DNA of 44,982 nt from SIG440 sp045591035 (GCA_045591035.1 JAZNSG010000052.1:1-44982); one strand, 5' to 3'. Shown: positions 25,306-33,758, numbered from the stretch's first letter. The notes: a model not told the origin generated them from the letters alone. Numbers and translations: made by a program.

Positions 25306-25674
25306 TTAATTTTCTATACTTTTTAAGTATCTCTCGGCTACTTTTCTCAACCCGTCTCCCGTATTAATACCCCCAAGCGCATAAGAAACCTGTTGCCAGG
25401 TCATACATTTGGAATATCTGTAATAAAAAACCTGACGAGTAAGACTATCTTCAATGTTTTCTAAGAAAACATTTATTTTATCCCTAAGCTCTGTACATTG
25501 TCTTATTTTTTCAATAATTTTTTTCTCATGAATTTTAATTTGCCTTTCACTTTCAACACTCCACTCATTTCCATCAACGTTTCTCAAATCTATCTTCATC
25601 TTGACCAATTCCTCTGTATCATTCATAATTTCACGATTCAAATAATAAAGCTGCATCAATTCTTTTTTTGTCAT
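25306..25674 (-). CDS. ArpU/sigma-like phage late transcription regulator
   Basis: 122 residues. The first ~80 form a charged helical region (MTKKELMQLYYLNREIMNDT). The end has LTRQVFYYRYSKCMTWQQVSYALGG, a pattern like sigma-70 region 4 found in ArpU/DUF1492-type late regulators of Bacillota phages. The ATG at 25674 follows AGGAGG by 8 bases. It lies immediately upstream of the repeat-containing promoter, which suggests that it activates it. Confidence 0.75.
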   Translation of the reverse strand: MTKKELMQLYYLNREIMNDTEELVKMKIDLRNVDGNEWSVESERQIKIHEKKIIEKIRQCTELRDKINVFLENIEDSLTRQVFYYRYSKCMTWQQVSYALGGINTGDGLRKVAERYLKSIEN

Positions 25675-25708
25675 GCCATAATCCTCCTTAAATTTTCTGC
25701 ACTTCATC

Positions 25709-25903
25709 TTATTGTTTAACCGAAATAATGCGACAATCCGCCGAGCAATAAAAGTTTCCCTGAAAATCAAAAAGTGCTGTCTCCTTTGGAACGTTTTTAT
25801 TACATACTCTACATTTTCCCATTACTCCACAATAACAATCATTACTGCTGAAATTCTCACGACTTCCAAATTTTTCTGTCTTTAATATATCAGGATGTGT
25901 AAT
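25709..25903 (-). CDS. 64-residue cysteine-rich protein with an ATT start
   Basis: The frame has no ATG, GTG or TTG at its head, but ATT at 25903 lies 7 bases after GGGAGG, a near-ideal site; ATT is an accepted rare start. Six cysteines (23, 25, 31, 34, 53, 57) in CYC, CRVC and CSADC clusters suggest a treble-clef-like zinc site. It fills the gap between the HTH gene and the ArpU-like gene, ends 34 bases before the latter, and keeps the operon packed. Function unknown; DNA or RNA binding is possible. Confidence 0.55.
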   Translation of the reverse strand: MTHPDILKTEKFGSRENFSSNDCYCGVMGKCRVCNKNVPKETALFDFQGNFYCSADCRIISVKQ

Positions 25904-25926
25904 ATTTTCGCCTCCCTTTGTTTCCT

Positions 25927-26139
25927 TTAGGAAACTTTTTTGCCAAAAAAAATAATTTCAAGCTCTTGTGAACTTAATTTCAAAATTTTACTGATAGTTA
26001 AAATCTCCTGCAAATTAAACTCTGTTTCACCTTTTAACCGGCTTTTATATACAGTCTCAGATATACCTAATTTCCTAATCATCTCAATATCATCCACACC
26101 CCTTTCATTCATAAAATAAATTAATTTTTTTAGATTCAT
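25927..26139 (-). CDS. small phage HTH regulator (Cro-like)
   Basis: 70 residues with an XRE-type fold: LKKLIYFMNERGVDDIEMIRKLGIS, then ETVYKSRLKGETEFNLQEIL as the recognition region. The ATG at 26139 follows AAAGGAG by 8 bases. It is divergent from the 130-residue repressor and opens the minus-strand phage operon, the layout of a cro/cI pair. Confidence 0.8.
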   Translation of the reverse strand: MNLKKLIYFMNERGVDDIEMIRKLGISETVYKSRLKGETEFNLQEILTISKILKLSSQELEIIFFGKKVS

Positions 26140-26168
26140 ACCAATATCTCCTTTCAATGCTATATGCA

Positions 26169-26197
26169 ATATTACCATTTATGGGAATATTTGTCAA
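26169..26197 (-). promoter_or_regulatory. promoter of the phage minus-strand regulator operon
   Basis: Minus strand TTGACA (26197-26192), 17-base spacer, TAATAT (26174-26169). The sequence around the -10 (TGGTAATATTGC) resembles that of the divergent promoter, suggesting a shared operator. Confidence 0.7.
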
Positions 26198-26235
26198 TAT
26201 ATTATTACATATTTTTACTTTTTTGGTAAAACTCG

Positions 26236-26264
26236 TTGATTTATTTTAACTGTTATGGTATAAT
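26236..26264 (+). promoter_or_regulatory. promoter of the phage repressor gene
   Basis: TTGATT (26236-26241), 17-base spacer, TATAAT (26259-26264), with an extended -10 TGG. TGGTATAATATTGC here echoes TGGTAATATTGC of the divergent promoter. Confidence 0.7.
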
Positions 26265-26371
26265 ATTGCTAAAATATTTTAACAAATTTTCAGTTCAGGC
26301 ATTATTCTTTGCCTTAGACATCTTGTTTTATTTACTAAAATAAAACATAATTACGAAAGGAACGATTTTTC

Positions 26372-26764
26372 ATGGCAATTGATATTTTTGAAAGACGAAA
26401 AAAACTTGGATTAACCCTTGAAGCTATTGCAAACGCTGTCGGCGTAAGCAAAAGCACTGTTAAAAAATGGGAAAACGGTTACATAAAAAATATGAAACGT
26501 GACAAAATTCTGCTTTTGGCAGATATCCTGAGAGTTTCACCTCTGGATATTCTTTTGCTGCCCAATTCAGCTTCCGACCGCAAATACACTGTTTTAAAAT
26601 CCGAAAAAGCAGCATCTGCTTATACTGATTTTATCCAAAAGGCTTTCCCAAAAAACGATATTAACAACTCTATAATTTTAAAATCCGATGAAACAGTTTA
26701 CCTGATAGCTCTCTCTGACGACTCGAAAACAGAACTTCTAAACTCCCTGCATATTTTCGACTAA
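26372..26764 (+). CDS. phage repressor-like XRE protein (cI-like, no protease domain)
   Basis: 130 residues. Residues 5-62 are a clear Cro/C1 HTH (RRKKLGLTLEAIANAVGVS, STVKKWENGYIKNMKRDKI). The rest is a short domain without the LexA-type Ser-Lys peptidase found in SOS-cleaved repressors. Induction would therefore need another signal. It is the only plus-strand gene of the cluster, has its own promoter and a bidirectional terminator, and marks the high-coordinate edge. AAAGGA precedes the ATG. Confidence 0.82.
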   Translation: MAIDIFERRKKLGLTLEAIANAVGVSKSTVKKWENGYIKNMKRDKILLLADILRVSPLDILLLPNSASDRKYTVLKSEKAASAYTDFIQKAFPKNDINNSIILKSDETVYLIALSDDSKTELLNSLHIFD

Positions 26765-26767
26765 CAA

Positions 26768-26803
26768 AAAAAATCCGATGTAAAATTCACATCGGATTTT
26801 TTG
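26768..26803. terminator. bidirectional terminator at the right edge of the phage cluster
   Basis: AAAATCCGATGT pairs with ACATCGGATTTT, flanked by A and T runs. It serves the repressor gene and the minus-strand APH-like gene. Confidence 0.88.
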
Positions 26804-26820
26804 ACAAAAATCATTTTTCG

Positions 26821-27570
26821 TTATTCGTAATCAACCACATTTACCCAGGACAACAAAAATTCTCTTTCCTTAGGATTACCCTTTACTGACTGGGATGCTG
26901 CAACTATCGGCATCCATTTTTCCACATACTGTCTGGCTGTATCACTCTTTTTGCAGAAAAGATTGAGATACTTTTTAGCACCCTCTATATTGCCTTCAAG
27001 GCAAAACAAAAGGTACGTCCTTGCCACATCAGCCGAAGCATTTCCCCTGGTTGCATGTGCCCAATCCAGAATATAAGGTGTGCCATCCGCTGTAATTATA
27101 ATATTACTTGGGTTAAAGTCTCCATGACAAACCTTGCTGTGTTTCGGCATACCATGAAGTCGGGTATGAAGGTCATAACGGGTTGTTGCATCAAGGTCCG
27201 CCTGACTAATCTTTCTGTCCATTTTATCTTTAAGACTGTTTAAGCTCGGTGCTGTCATGCTGTGCACCTTTATTTGAAGGTCAACAAACATTTCCAGATA
27301 TTCGTCATACTTATCGGGATTTTCTGCCATTAAAGCAGCCAATGTTTTACCCTCAATATATTCAGATACAATTGCCCACTTACCATCAACCGTCTCAACT
27401 GCATGAATTTTTGGGATATTGAGTCCCGTTTCTTCTATTTTAGCCTGATTAAGAGCTTCATTGAGAACATCCGCTTTTGAGAAATCATTATCAAATACTT
27501 TAACAACCGTATCCCCATCACGATATATAGTTTTATTCGCTCTTACTGCAATAACATTATCAAGTTTCAT
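26821..27570 (-). CDS. aminoglycoside phosphotransferase-fold kinase
   Basis: 249 residues of the APH/choline kinase fold. The catalytic loop is HGDFNPSN (149-156) and the metal-binding aspartate is in LDWAHA (169-174). WAIVSEYIEGKTL is the hinge region. Such proteins phosphorylate small molecules; an antibiotic-resistance role cannot be assumed. The ATG at 27570 follows GGAGGAAAG; the longer frame would run into adhE. It is 46 bases downstream of adhE and may be co-transcribed. Confidence 0.8.
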   Translation of the reverse strand: MKLDNVIAVRANKTIYRDGDTVVKVFDNDFSKADVLNEALNQAKIEETGLNIPKIHAVETVDGKWAIVSEYIEGKTLAALMAENPDKYDEYLEMFVDLQIKVHSMTAPSLNSLKDKMDRKISQADLDATTRYDLHTRLHGMPKHSKVCHGDFNPSNIIITADGTPYILDWAHATRGNASADVARTYLLFCLEGNIEGAKKYLNLFCKKSDTARQYVEKWMPIVAASQSVKGNPKEREFLLSWVNVVDYE

Positions 27571-27616
27571 ATTTCTTTCCTCCTTCGGGAATTTTATAAA
27601 ATTCTGGGTTCCTTGC

Positions 27617-30223
27617 CTATTTACCGTAATATGCATTCAGATACATCTGTTTGATTTCACTCATAAGAGGATATCTGGGATTAGCTCCCGTACACTGGTC
27701 GTCAAACGCCTGTTCTGTCATTTCGTCAAGCTGTTTAAGGAATAGCTCTTCATCCACACCGTAATCCTTTATATTCTTCTTTATTCCAACTTTCGCTTTA
27801 AGTTCATCAAGATTCTTTATGAGGTTTTCAAGCTTTTCCTTATCGTTCTTGCCACCAAAACCAAGATAATCAGAAATCTCTGCATAACGAGCAAGTGTGT
27901 GTGGATGGTCATACTGAGAAAAAGTTCCCATCTTCACAGGGGTTTCAGATGCGTTAAATCTGATTACCTCATCAATCATAAGTGCATTTGCTACACCATG
28001 GGGCAAATGATAAAATGCTCCAAGCTTGTGAGCCATTGAGTGACAAACCCCCAAGAACGCATTAGCAAACGCCATACCTGCCATTGTTGCCGCATTTGCC
28101 ATCTTTTCTCTCGCCACAACATCGATAGCCCCATTTTCATACGCCTTAGGCAGATTCTCAAACACCATCTTAAGGGAACGAAGTGCAAGACTATCTGTAT
28201 AATCTGTAGCGAGCATAGATGCATAAGCCTCCAATGCGTGGGTCACAGCATCAATACCCGATGCCGCAGTCAAACCCTTTGGTGCAGACATATGAAGATC
28301 AGTATCAACAATAGCCATATCAGGCATAATCTCATAATCCGCAAGTGGATACTTCACACCGGTTTTCTCATCGGTTATAACAGCAAAAGGTGTAACTTCA
28401 GAGCCGGTTCCCGCCGAAGTCGGGATAGCAATAAAGTATGCCTTTTCACCCATCTTCGGGAAGGTATAAACGCGTTTACGGATATCCACAAATCTCATAG
28501 CCATATCCATAAAATCAGCCTCGGGATGCTCATACATAACCCACATAATCTTTGCCGCATCCATAGCAGAACCGCCACCAAGAGCAATAATACAGTCAGG
28601 ATTAAAAGCACTCATCTGAGCCGCACCTTCTTTAGCACAGGCAAGAGTCGGGTCAGGAGCCACATCAAAGAAAGTGGCATGTTGAATACCCATTTCGTCA
28701 AGCTTATCGGTGATTGCCTTTGTGTATCCGTTTTCATAAAGGAATGTATCCGTTACAATAAACGCTCTCTTCTTGCCCATAACTGTCCTGAGCTCATCAA
28801 GAGCAACAGGTAGACAGCCCTTCTTTATATAAACCTTTTCAGGAGCCCTGAACCACAACATATTTTCTCTCCTCTCAGCAACAGTTTTAATATTTAAAAG
28901 ATGCTTAACTCCAACATTTTCAGAAACCGAATTGCCACCCCACGAGCCACAGCCAAGGGTAAGAGAAGGAGCAAGTTTGAAGTTATAAAGGTCACCTATG
29001 CCGCCATGAGACGAAGGAGTGTTAACAAGAATACGACAGGTTTTCATACGATTTGCAAATTTTTCAAGCTTCTCTGTTTCTGTAATCTCATTGAGATATA
29101 CTGAAGATGTGTGACCAAAGCCGCCGTCTTCAACCAAAATCTCTGCCTTCTCAAGTGCCTCATCAAAGGTTTTTGCTTTATACATAGCAAGAACCGGAGA
29201 TAACTTTTCGTGCGCGAACTCCTCTGAAAGTTCAACACTTTCAACCTCTCCAATAAGGATTTTTGTATTTTCAGAAACCTTAACCCCCGAAAGCTCTGCA
29301 ATTCTGTATGCAGACTGTCCAACAATTTTAGCATTAAGTGCACCATTTATGATGATGGTCTTTCTTACCTTTTCAATCTCATCTTCTTTCAGAAAATAAC
29401 ATCCACGGTCCGAGAACTCTTTTTTAACTGTTTTGTATATACTGTCAAGAACAATAACAGACTGCTCCGAAGCACAAATCATTCCATTATCAAAAGTCTT
29501 TGAGTGTATAATTGAGTTAACCGCTTTAATCAAATCTGCTGAATCATCAATGATAGCAGGAGTATTTCCTGCACCAACACCAAGTGCGGGTTTTCCACTT
29601 GAATAAGCCGCCTTAACCATGCCCGGACCACCTGTTGCCAAAATAATATCTGCCTCTTTCATAACAGTGTTCGTCATTTCAAGACTCGGAACATCAATCC
29701 ATCCAATAATCCCTTCAGGCGCTCCCGCTTTCACAGCCGCCTCAAGCACAATCCTTGATGCTTCAATGGTGCTGTTCTTTGCTCTTGGGTGAGGACTTAT
29801 TATAATACCGTTTCTTGTCTTAAGAGCAATAAGTGTTTTAAAAATTGCTGTTGAAGTAGGATTTGTGGTTGGAATAACCGCCGCAATAAGCCCGATGGGT
29901 TCTGCAATCTTCTTTATTCCATAAGCCTTATCCTCTTCTATTACCCCACAGGTTTTAGTCTCTCTGTAGGCATTGTATATATATTCAGCCGCATAGTGAT
30001 TTTTAATAACCTTATCCTCAACTATGCCCATGCCTGTTTCCTCAACAGCCATTTTCGCAAGAGCAATTCTCGCTTTATTTGCCGCAGCAGCCGCCGCCAG
30101 AAAAATTGCATCAACCTGCTCTTGCGTATATGAGGCAAACTTTCTTTGAGCTTCCTTGATGCTGAGAATTTTTTTCTCTAAAGCCTGAATGCTGTCTACA
30201 ATTTCAATGTTTTTATTATCCAT
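27617..30223 (-). CDS. adhE: bifunctional acetaldehyde/alcohol dehydrogenase
   Basis: 868 residues, normal AdhE length. The N-terminal half is a CoA-acylating aldehyde dehydrogenase with catalytic Cys250 (DNGMICASEQS). The C-terminal half is an iron-dependent alcohol dehydrogenase with GGGSAMDAAK and metal-ligand histidines in THALEAYAS, CHSMAHKLGA and YHLPHGVANA. It reduces acetyl-CoA to ethanol and regenerates NAD+ in fermentation; AdhE usually forms cytoplasmic filaments (spirosomes). AGGAGGAG precedes the ATG. A Rex-like operator covers the -10. Confidence 0.96.
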   Translation of the reverse strand: MDNKNIEIVDSIQALEKKILSIKEAQRKFASYTQEQVDAIFLAAAAAANKARIALAKMAVEETGMGIVEDKVIKNHYAAEYIYNAYRETKTCGVIEEDKAYGIKKIAEPIGLIAAVIPTTNPTSTAIFKTLIALKTRNGIIISPHPRAKNSTIEASRIVLEAAVKAGAPEGIIGWIDVPSLEMTNTVMKEADIILATGGPGMVKAAYSSGKPALGVGAGNTPAIIDDSADLIKAVNSIIHSKTFDNGMICASEQSVIVLDSIYKTVKKEFSDRGCYFLKEDEIEKVRKTIIINGALNAKIVGQSAYRIAELSGVKVSENTKILIGEVESVELSEEFAHEKLSPVLAMYKAKTFDEALEKAEILVEDGGFGHTSSVYLNEITETEKLEKFANRMKTCRILVNTPSSHGGIGDLYNFKLAPSLTLGCGSWGGNSVSENVGVKHLLNIKTVAERRENMLWFRAPEKVYIKKGCLPVALDELRTVMGKKRAFIVTDTFLYENGYTKAITDKLDEMGIQHATFFDVAPDPTLACAKEGAAQMSAFNPDCIIALGGGSAMDAAKIMWVMYEHPEADFMDMAMRFVDIRKRVYTFPKMGEKAYFIAIPTSAGTGSEVTPFAVITDEKTGVKYPLADYEIMPDMAIVDTDLHMSAPKGLTAASGIDAVTHALEAYASMLATDYTDSLALRSLKMVFENLPKAYENGAIDVVAREKMANAATMAGMAFANAFLGVCHSMAHKLGAFYHLPHGVANALMIDEVIRFNASETPVKMGTFSQYDHPHTLARYAEISDYLGFGGKNDKEKLENLIKNLDELKAKVGIKKNIKDYGVDEELFLKQLDEMTEQAFDDQCTGANPRYPLMSEIKQMYLNAYYGK

Positions 30224-30299
30224 TTATACTCCTCCTATATTTTATATACGGTTAGATACTTTAATGTTTTCTCCGCATATCTTAAATAACACAACTATC

Positions 30300-30315
30300 T
30301 GTTAATATTTTAACA
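30300..30315 (-). promoter_or_regulatory. Rex-like operator in front of adhE
   Basis: TGTTAATATTTTAACA is a perfect 6-bp inverted repeat with a 4-base centre. It matches the known clostridial Rex consensus TTGTTAA-N4-TTAACAA except at the outer bases. It lies across the -10 of adhE, which predicts repression when NADH is low. Confidence 0.75.
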
Positions 30316-30335
30316 TACTTTTCTTCAAATGTCAA
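30307..30335 (-). promoter_or_regulatory. promoter of adhE
   Basis: Minus strand TTGACA (30335-30330), 17-base spacer, TAAAAT (30312-30307). The -10 is inside the Rex-like palindrome. The leader is about 75 bases. Confidence 0.78.
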
Positions 30336-30368
30336 TCCCTTTTAACGTTTTCCTTTTAAAACAACAAA

Positions 30369-30398
30369 AAATACCGATGCAAATTTGCATCGGTATTT
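30369..30398 (-). terminator. terminator of the SLH-cyclophilin gene
   Basis: A perfect palindrome (AAATACCGATGCAAA with its reverse complement), then TTTTTTG on the minus strand, 13 bases after the stop. Confidence 0.85.
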
Positions 30399-30411
30399 AA
30401 ATCTGTATATT

Positions 30412-31662
30412 TTATTTTCCGTCTTTCACAGTCATAGTCTTTATAACCACTGGTTCAACGGGCGAAGCCATTTCTCCCATAGAGTTCATTTCCATTTCTC
30501 CCTCTGCCAGTTTTTTAAGCACATCCATGCCGGTAACAACCTTGCCGAATGCAGCATAGTTCCCATCAAGATACGATGCATCTCCAAGGCAAACAAAAAA
30601 TTGACAACTTGCACTATTGGGAAGGTCAGAACGTGCCATAGAAATCACGCCTTCTGTATGCGAAAGAGTGTTATCTTCAAATCCGTTAGCAAGGAATTCT
30701 CCTTTTATAAAGCTTCCACTGTTGCCACTTCCGTCACCATCCGGGTCCCCACCCTGAGCAACGAAGTCTGCCACAATTCGATGGAATGTCAGTCCATTAT
30801 AAAAACCATCTTTAACAAGCTTTACAAAATTCGCAACAGTCTGTGGTGCAAACTCCGGATAAAGCTCAATCACAACCTTCTTATTGTTTGCAAGGGTCAT
30901 TGTGACAAGCGGATGTCCGCTTGGTATTTCTTCGTATATTACCAAATTCTTTTCCACTTCAGCCACATATTCTTCATAAGCAGTTTTTTCTGCATTTTCC
31001 ATCTCATTATACATATCAATTATTCCCTGAAGCAAATCATCTATGCGGTTAATTACTGTAACAGCTTCAGCTCGAGTGCCTTTGGAAGCAGGTTTAAAGT
31101 TGTTTTTTTCGTCACCCTTCATTATGTTAAACTCAAATGCATTTAAAACTGCTGTTTTTATCACCTCAGGATATGCCAAAATTGCTTCATTATCCGCAAA
31201 AGCTATACCTTCACCCTGTCCGGCTAAACCTGCCACGTTTGTAAGTATTTGACTGGTGAAGTAAGCCATTTCCCATCTCAATATAGGCTTGTCATAGCTT
31301 TCACCTTCAAGAACACCGGGCATAACTCCATCAATTTCTTCATTTACAGTTCTATATAACATCTCTTTTCCAAAATTATTATACATAGCTGCCCAATGTG
31401 TTCCGTCATCATATTCCGAAGGAATATCAACCTGAGCCTTCACGCAAACATCAGCAACAATCATTTTTACAAATTCCGCTCTTGTAATAATGTCATCAGG
31501 TCTGAACTTTCCATCAGGGTCACCATTTATAACTTTGTTGGTATATGCCTTTTCAATTTCCTGCTCTGCCCAGTGTCCCGAAACATCACTAAAAGAATGA
31601 GCAAAAACCGTCATGCTACCTACAATTGCAACTATCAATAAAGTTGATATCAATTTCTTCAT
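30412..31662 (-). CDS. secreted SLH-domain cyclophilin-type peptidyl-prolyl isomerase
   Basis: 416 residues. A signal peptide (MKKLISTLLIVAIVGSMTVF) is followed by SLH modules (FSDVSGHWAEQEIEKAYTNK with NGDPDGKFRPDDIITRAEFV; later MKGDEKNNFKPASKGTRAEAV), a short linker, and a cyclophilin domain from about 245 to the end (PEFAPQTVANFVKLV, FHRIVADFVAQGGDP, SASCQFFV, YAAFGKVV). SLH modules bind secondary cell-wall polymers, so this would be a wall-anchored foldase. The ATG at 31662 is chosen for the signal peptide and AAAGG upstream. It is a paralogue of the lipoprotein at 32963. Confidence 0.9.
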   Translation of the reverse strand: MKKLISTLLIVAIVGSMTVFAHSFSDVSGHWAEQEIEKAYTNKVINGDPDGKFRPDDIITRAEFVKMIVADVCVKAQVDIPSEYDDGTHWAAMYNNFGKEMLYRTVNEEIDGVMPGVLEGESYDKPILRWEMAYFTSQILTNVAGLAGQGEGIAFADNEAILAYPEVIKTAVLNAFEFNIMKGDEKNNFKPASKGTRAEAVTVINRIDDLLQGIIDMYNEMENAEKTAYEEYVAEVEKNLVIYEEIPSGHPLVTMTLANNKKVVIELYPEFAPQTVANFVKLVKDGFYNGLTFHRIVADFVAQGGDPDGDGSGNSGSFIKGEFLANGFEDNTLSHTEGVISMARSDLPNSASCQFFVCLGDASYLDGNYAAFGKVVTGMDVLKKLAEGEMEMNSMGEMASPVEPVVIKTMTVKDGK

Positions 31663-31715
31663 ATTAACACCTTTTCCTTTAAAATTTACCTGCTTAATCA
31701 TTATCTCAGCGAAGC

Positions 31716-32906
31716 CTATTTTCCTTCTAAACACTTATAAAGAGCATTCCTCAACAGATTTTGTATCGACTTTTTCCAGCCAAAAGCCTCCTGAAAATAA
31801 GTCAGTGATATCTTTTTCTCCAAATCAATCATCGAAAAAGCCCCTGCTGCACCATCCCAGCCAAATTCACCTATGGGACTGTCAGAACCGCTGATTTCGG
31901 GAAAAAGATGATATCGAACACCTAATCCATAACCATACCCCGGTCTCATATTCTGAAAATCCTCCAAAGCCTGACCTTCCAGGTGATTTGTTCCCATAAG
32001 TTTAACGGTTGACTCGCTTAGTATCCTGTTCCCGTTTTTGCCAACACCGCCACAAGCCAAAGCATCAAGGAACAAAGCATAATCCTCGGTACAAGACACA
32101 AGCCCTGCTCCGCCACTTTCATATTCATCACTCAAATTAAACATACATTCCAGCTTTTGAAGGCTTACACTTCCATCCGCTTCAATCATATATCTTTTTG
32201 CAAAGGAAGAAAGTCTTTCTTCGTCTTTTGGTACTCCGAAATATGTATTCTTCATACCCAACGGTTTGAGAAGATTCTCTCTCATATACTCGCCAAGGCT
32301 CATACCGGATACTACCTCAACAACCGCTCCCAGAACATCATGACAAAGGCTGTATCTGAATCTTGTTCCCGGCTCAAACCCAAGCACAGTCTCAGACATA
32401 GCACCAACAAGCTCCCGGGTGGTTTTTTTGCCTTTCTCCAAAGCTTCCTTTATGGGGTCCGAATTCAAGTTATAATCAAATCCGGCGCTCATGGTAAATA
32501 AATGGCGTATGGTAATAGGATTTTGGGCATACCCATCGTCTTTAGTTTCTTCATAATCGCCGGCGGATTCTCCCCTTGAGATTTTATCTGCTCTTTGAGT
32601 ATCCAAAGTCTCCCTTGAAACCTTCATCTTTTCAAATTCAGGTAGATATTTTGATAATTCATCATCAAGTCCCAACTTGCCTTGCTCCACAAGTTGCAAA
32701 GCGCAAGTGCAGGTAAGCATCTTGGTCATAGAATAAATAATATACTGCTCTTCACCATTCATAGAAACCTTATTTTCTATGTCACGCATCCCTGCAAAAT
32801 ATCTGAAAATCTCCTTGTGATTTTCGCAGACAATACAGTCAACACCCGGAGTATGATACTCATCCACAAGTATATCCAGTGTTTTTTTCAGCTTATCAAA
32901 ATTCAT
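31716..32906 (-). CDS. serine hydrolase, beta-lactamase class C / penicillin-binding protein fold
   Basis: 396 residues, no evident signal peptide. The catalytic SxxK motif is SMTK (59-62). RYSLCHDVLG supplies the tyrosine of the YxN-like motif, and GWDGAAGAF resembles the HxG-region motif. Family members include esterases, D-amino acid peptidases and class C beta-lactamases; without export it is more likely an esterase or peptidase. The ATG at 32906 follows GGAGGG by 11 bases; a GTG 12 bases earlier is too close to that site. Confidence 0.82.
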   Translation of the reverse strand: MNFDKLKKTLDILVDEYHTPGVDCIVCENHKEIFRYFAGMRDIENKVSMNGEEQYIIYSMTKMLTCTCALQLVEQGKLGLDDELSKYLPEFEKMKVSRETLDTQRADKISRGESAGDYEETKDDGYAQNPITIRHLFTMSAGFDYNLNSDPIKEALEKGKKTTRELVGAMSETVLGFEPGTRFRYSLCHDVLGAVVEVVSGMSLGEYMRENLLKPLGMKNTYFGVPKDEERLSSFAKRYMIEADGSVSLQKLECMFNLSDEYESGGAGLVSCTEDYALFLDALACGGVGKNGNRILSESTVKLMGTNHLEGQALEDFQNMRPGYGYGLGVRYHLFPEISGSDSPIGEFGWDGAAGAFSMIDLEKKISLTYFQEAFGWKKSIQNLLRNALYKCLEGK

Positions 32907-32962
32907 ACAATCTGCCACCCTCCGGCAAAAGGATTTTTCATCTTCTAAATCAATATTTCCCT

Positions 32963-33646
32963 TTATTCAATAATTGTTACACTCTTCATAACAATCGGTT
33001 CAACGGGAGACGCCTGTTCACCTGACATATTAAAGGTTCTTTCAACATCTAAAAATCCGTCAACAACATCCATTCCCTCAATTACCTTACCAAATGCCGC
33101 ATAATTCCCATCAAGGAATGATGCATCATCATAGCAAATAAAGAACTGGCTACTTGCACTGTCAGGATGCTGAGAACGAGCCATTGAAATAACACCTCTG
33201 GTGTGGGACAATGTATTTTGCACAAATCCATTAGCCGCAAACTCACCGGGAATATTCACTCCGCTGCCGCCCATACCTGTCCCTTCAGGGTCTCCGCCCT
33301 GTGCCATAAATCCATCTACAACTCTGTGAAAACCAACACCGTCATAAAAACCGTCAGTCACCAAATCAACAAAATTCTGAACAGTCTGAGGAGCAAATTC
33401 AGGGTAAAGCTCCAAAACAAACTCTCCGCCATTCTCCATCTCCACCAAAACTTTTACATTTTCTTCCACTTTAACTTCCTCCTTAGTTTCTTTTGTCTCA
33501 TTGTTTTCATTTTTTTCCGGATTTGCCTCATCCGAAGCCGTCGTTTTTGCAGCAGATAATTCCCCTTCATTTTCGGACACTCTGCCACACCCAACCAGCG
33601 AAAAAGCCAAAACCAAACTTACTATCAAAATCCAGATTTTTGCCAT
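32963..33646 (-). CDS. cyclophilin-type peptidyl-prolyl isomerase lipoprotein
   Basis: 227 residues. The signal peptide ends in lipobox LVGC with Cys20. A charged Glu/Lys/Asn linker (about 22-65) leads to a cyclophilin domain (FAPQTVQNFVDLV, FHRVVDGFMAQGGDPEG, SASSQFFICYDD, YAAFGKVIEG). It should catalyse proline isomerisation of exported proteins at the outer face of the membrane. The ATG at 33646 follows AAAGGA. Closely similar to the cyclophilin domain at 30412-31662, so a local duplication is likely. Confidence 0.92.
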   Translation of the reverse strand: MAKIWILIVSLVLAFSLVGCGRVSENEGELSAAKTTASDEANPEKNENNETKETKEEVKVEENVKVLVEMENGGEFVLELYPEFAPQTVQNFVDLVTDGFYDGVGFHRVVDGFMAQGGDPEGTGMGGSGVNIPGEFAANGFVQNTLSHTRGVISMARSQHPDSASSQFFICYDDASFLDGNYAAFGKVIEGMDVVDGFLDVERTFNMSGEQASPVEPIVMKSVTIIE

Positions 33647-33687
33647 TAAATTTATCCTTTCTGTCAAGTTTTGTATTCTAACTTCTA

Positions 33688-33716
33688 ATTGTAATGGTTG
33701 TTGAATATTTTGTCAA
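33688..33716 (-). promoter_or_regulatory. promoter of the cyclophilin lipoprotein gene
   Basis: Minus strand TTGACA (33716-33711), 17-base spacer, TACAAT (33693-33688). Confidence 0.75.
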
Positions 33717-33758
33717 TACTAAGATTGTTGCATTTTTGTTAATTTTTCTATTTAGCTA

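Noticed and set aside
26821..27570. Phage-borne antibiotic resistance gene
   Set aside because: The kinase lies outside the bidirectional terminator, is close to adhE on the same strand, and the fold alone does not show antibiotic activity.
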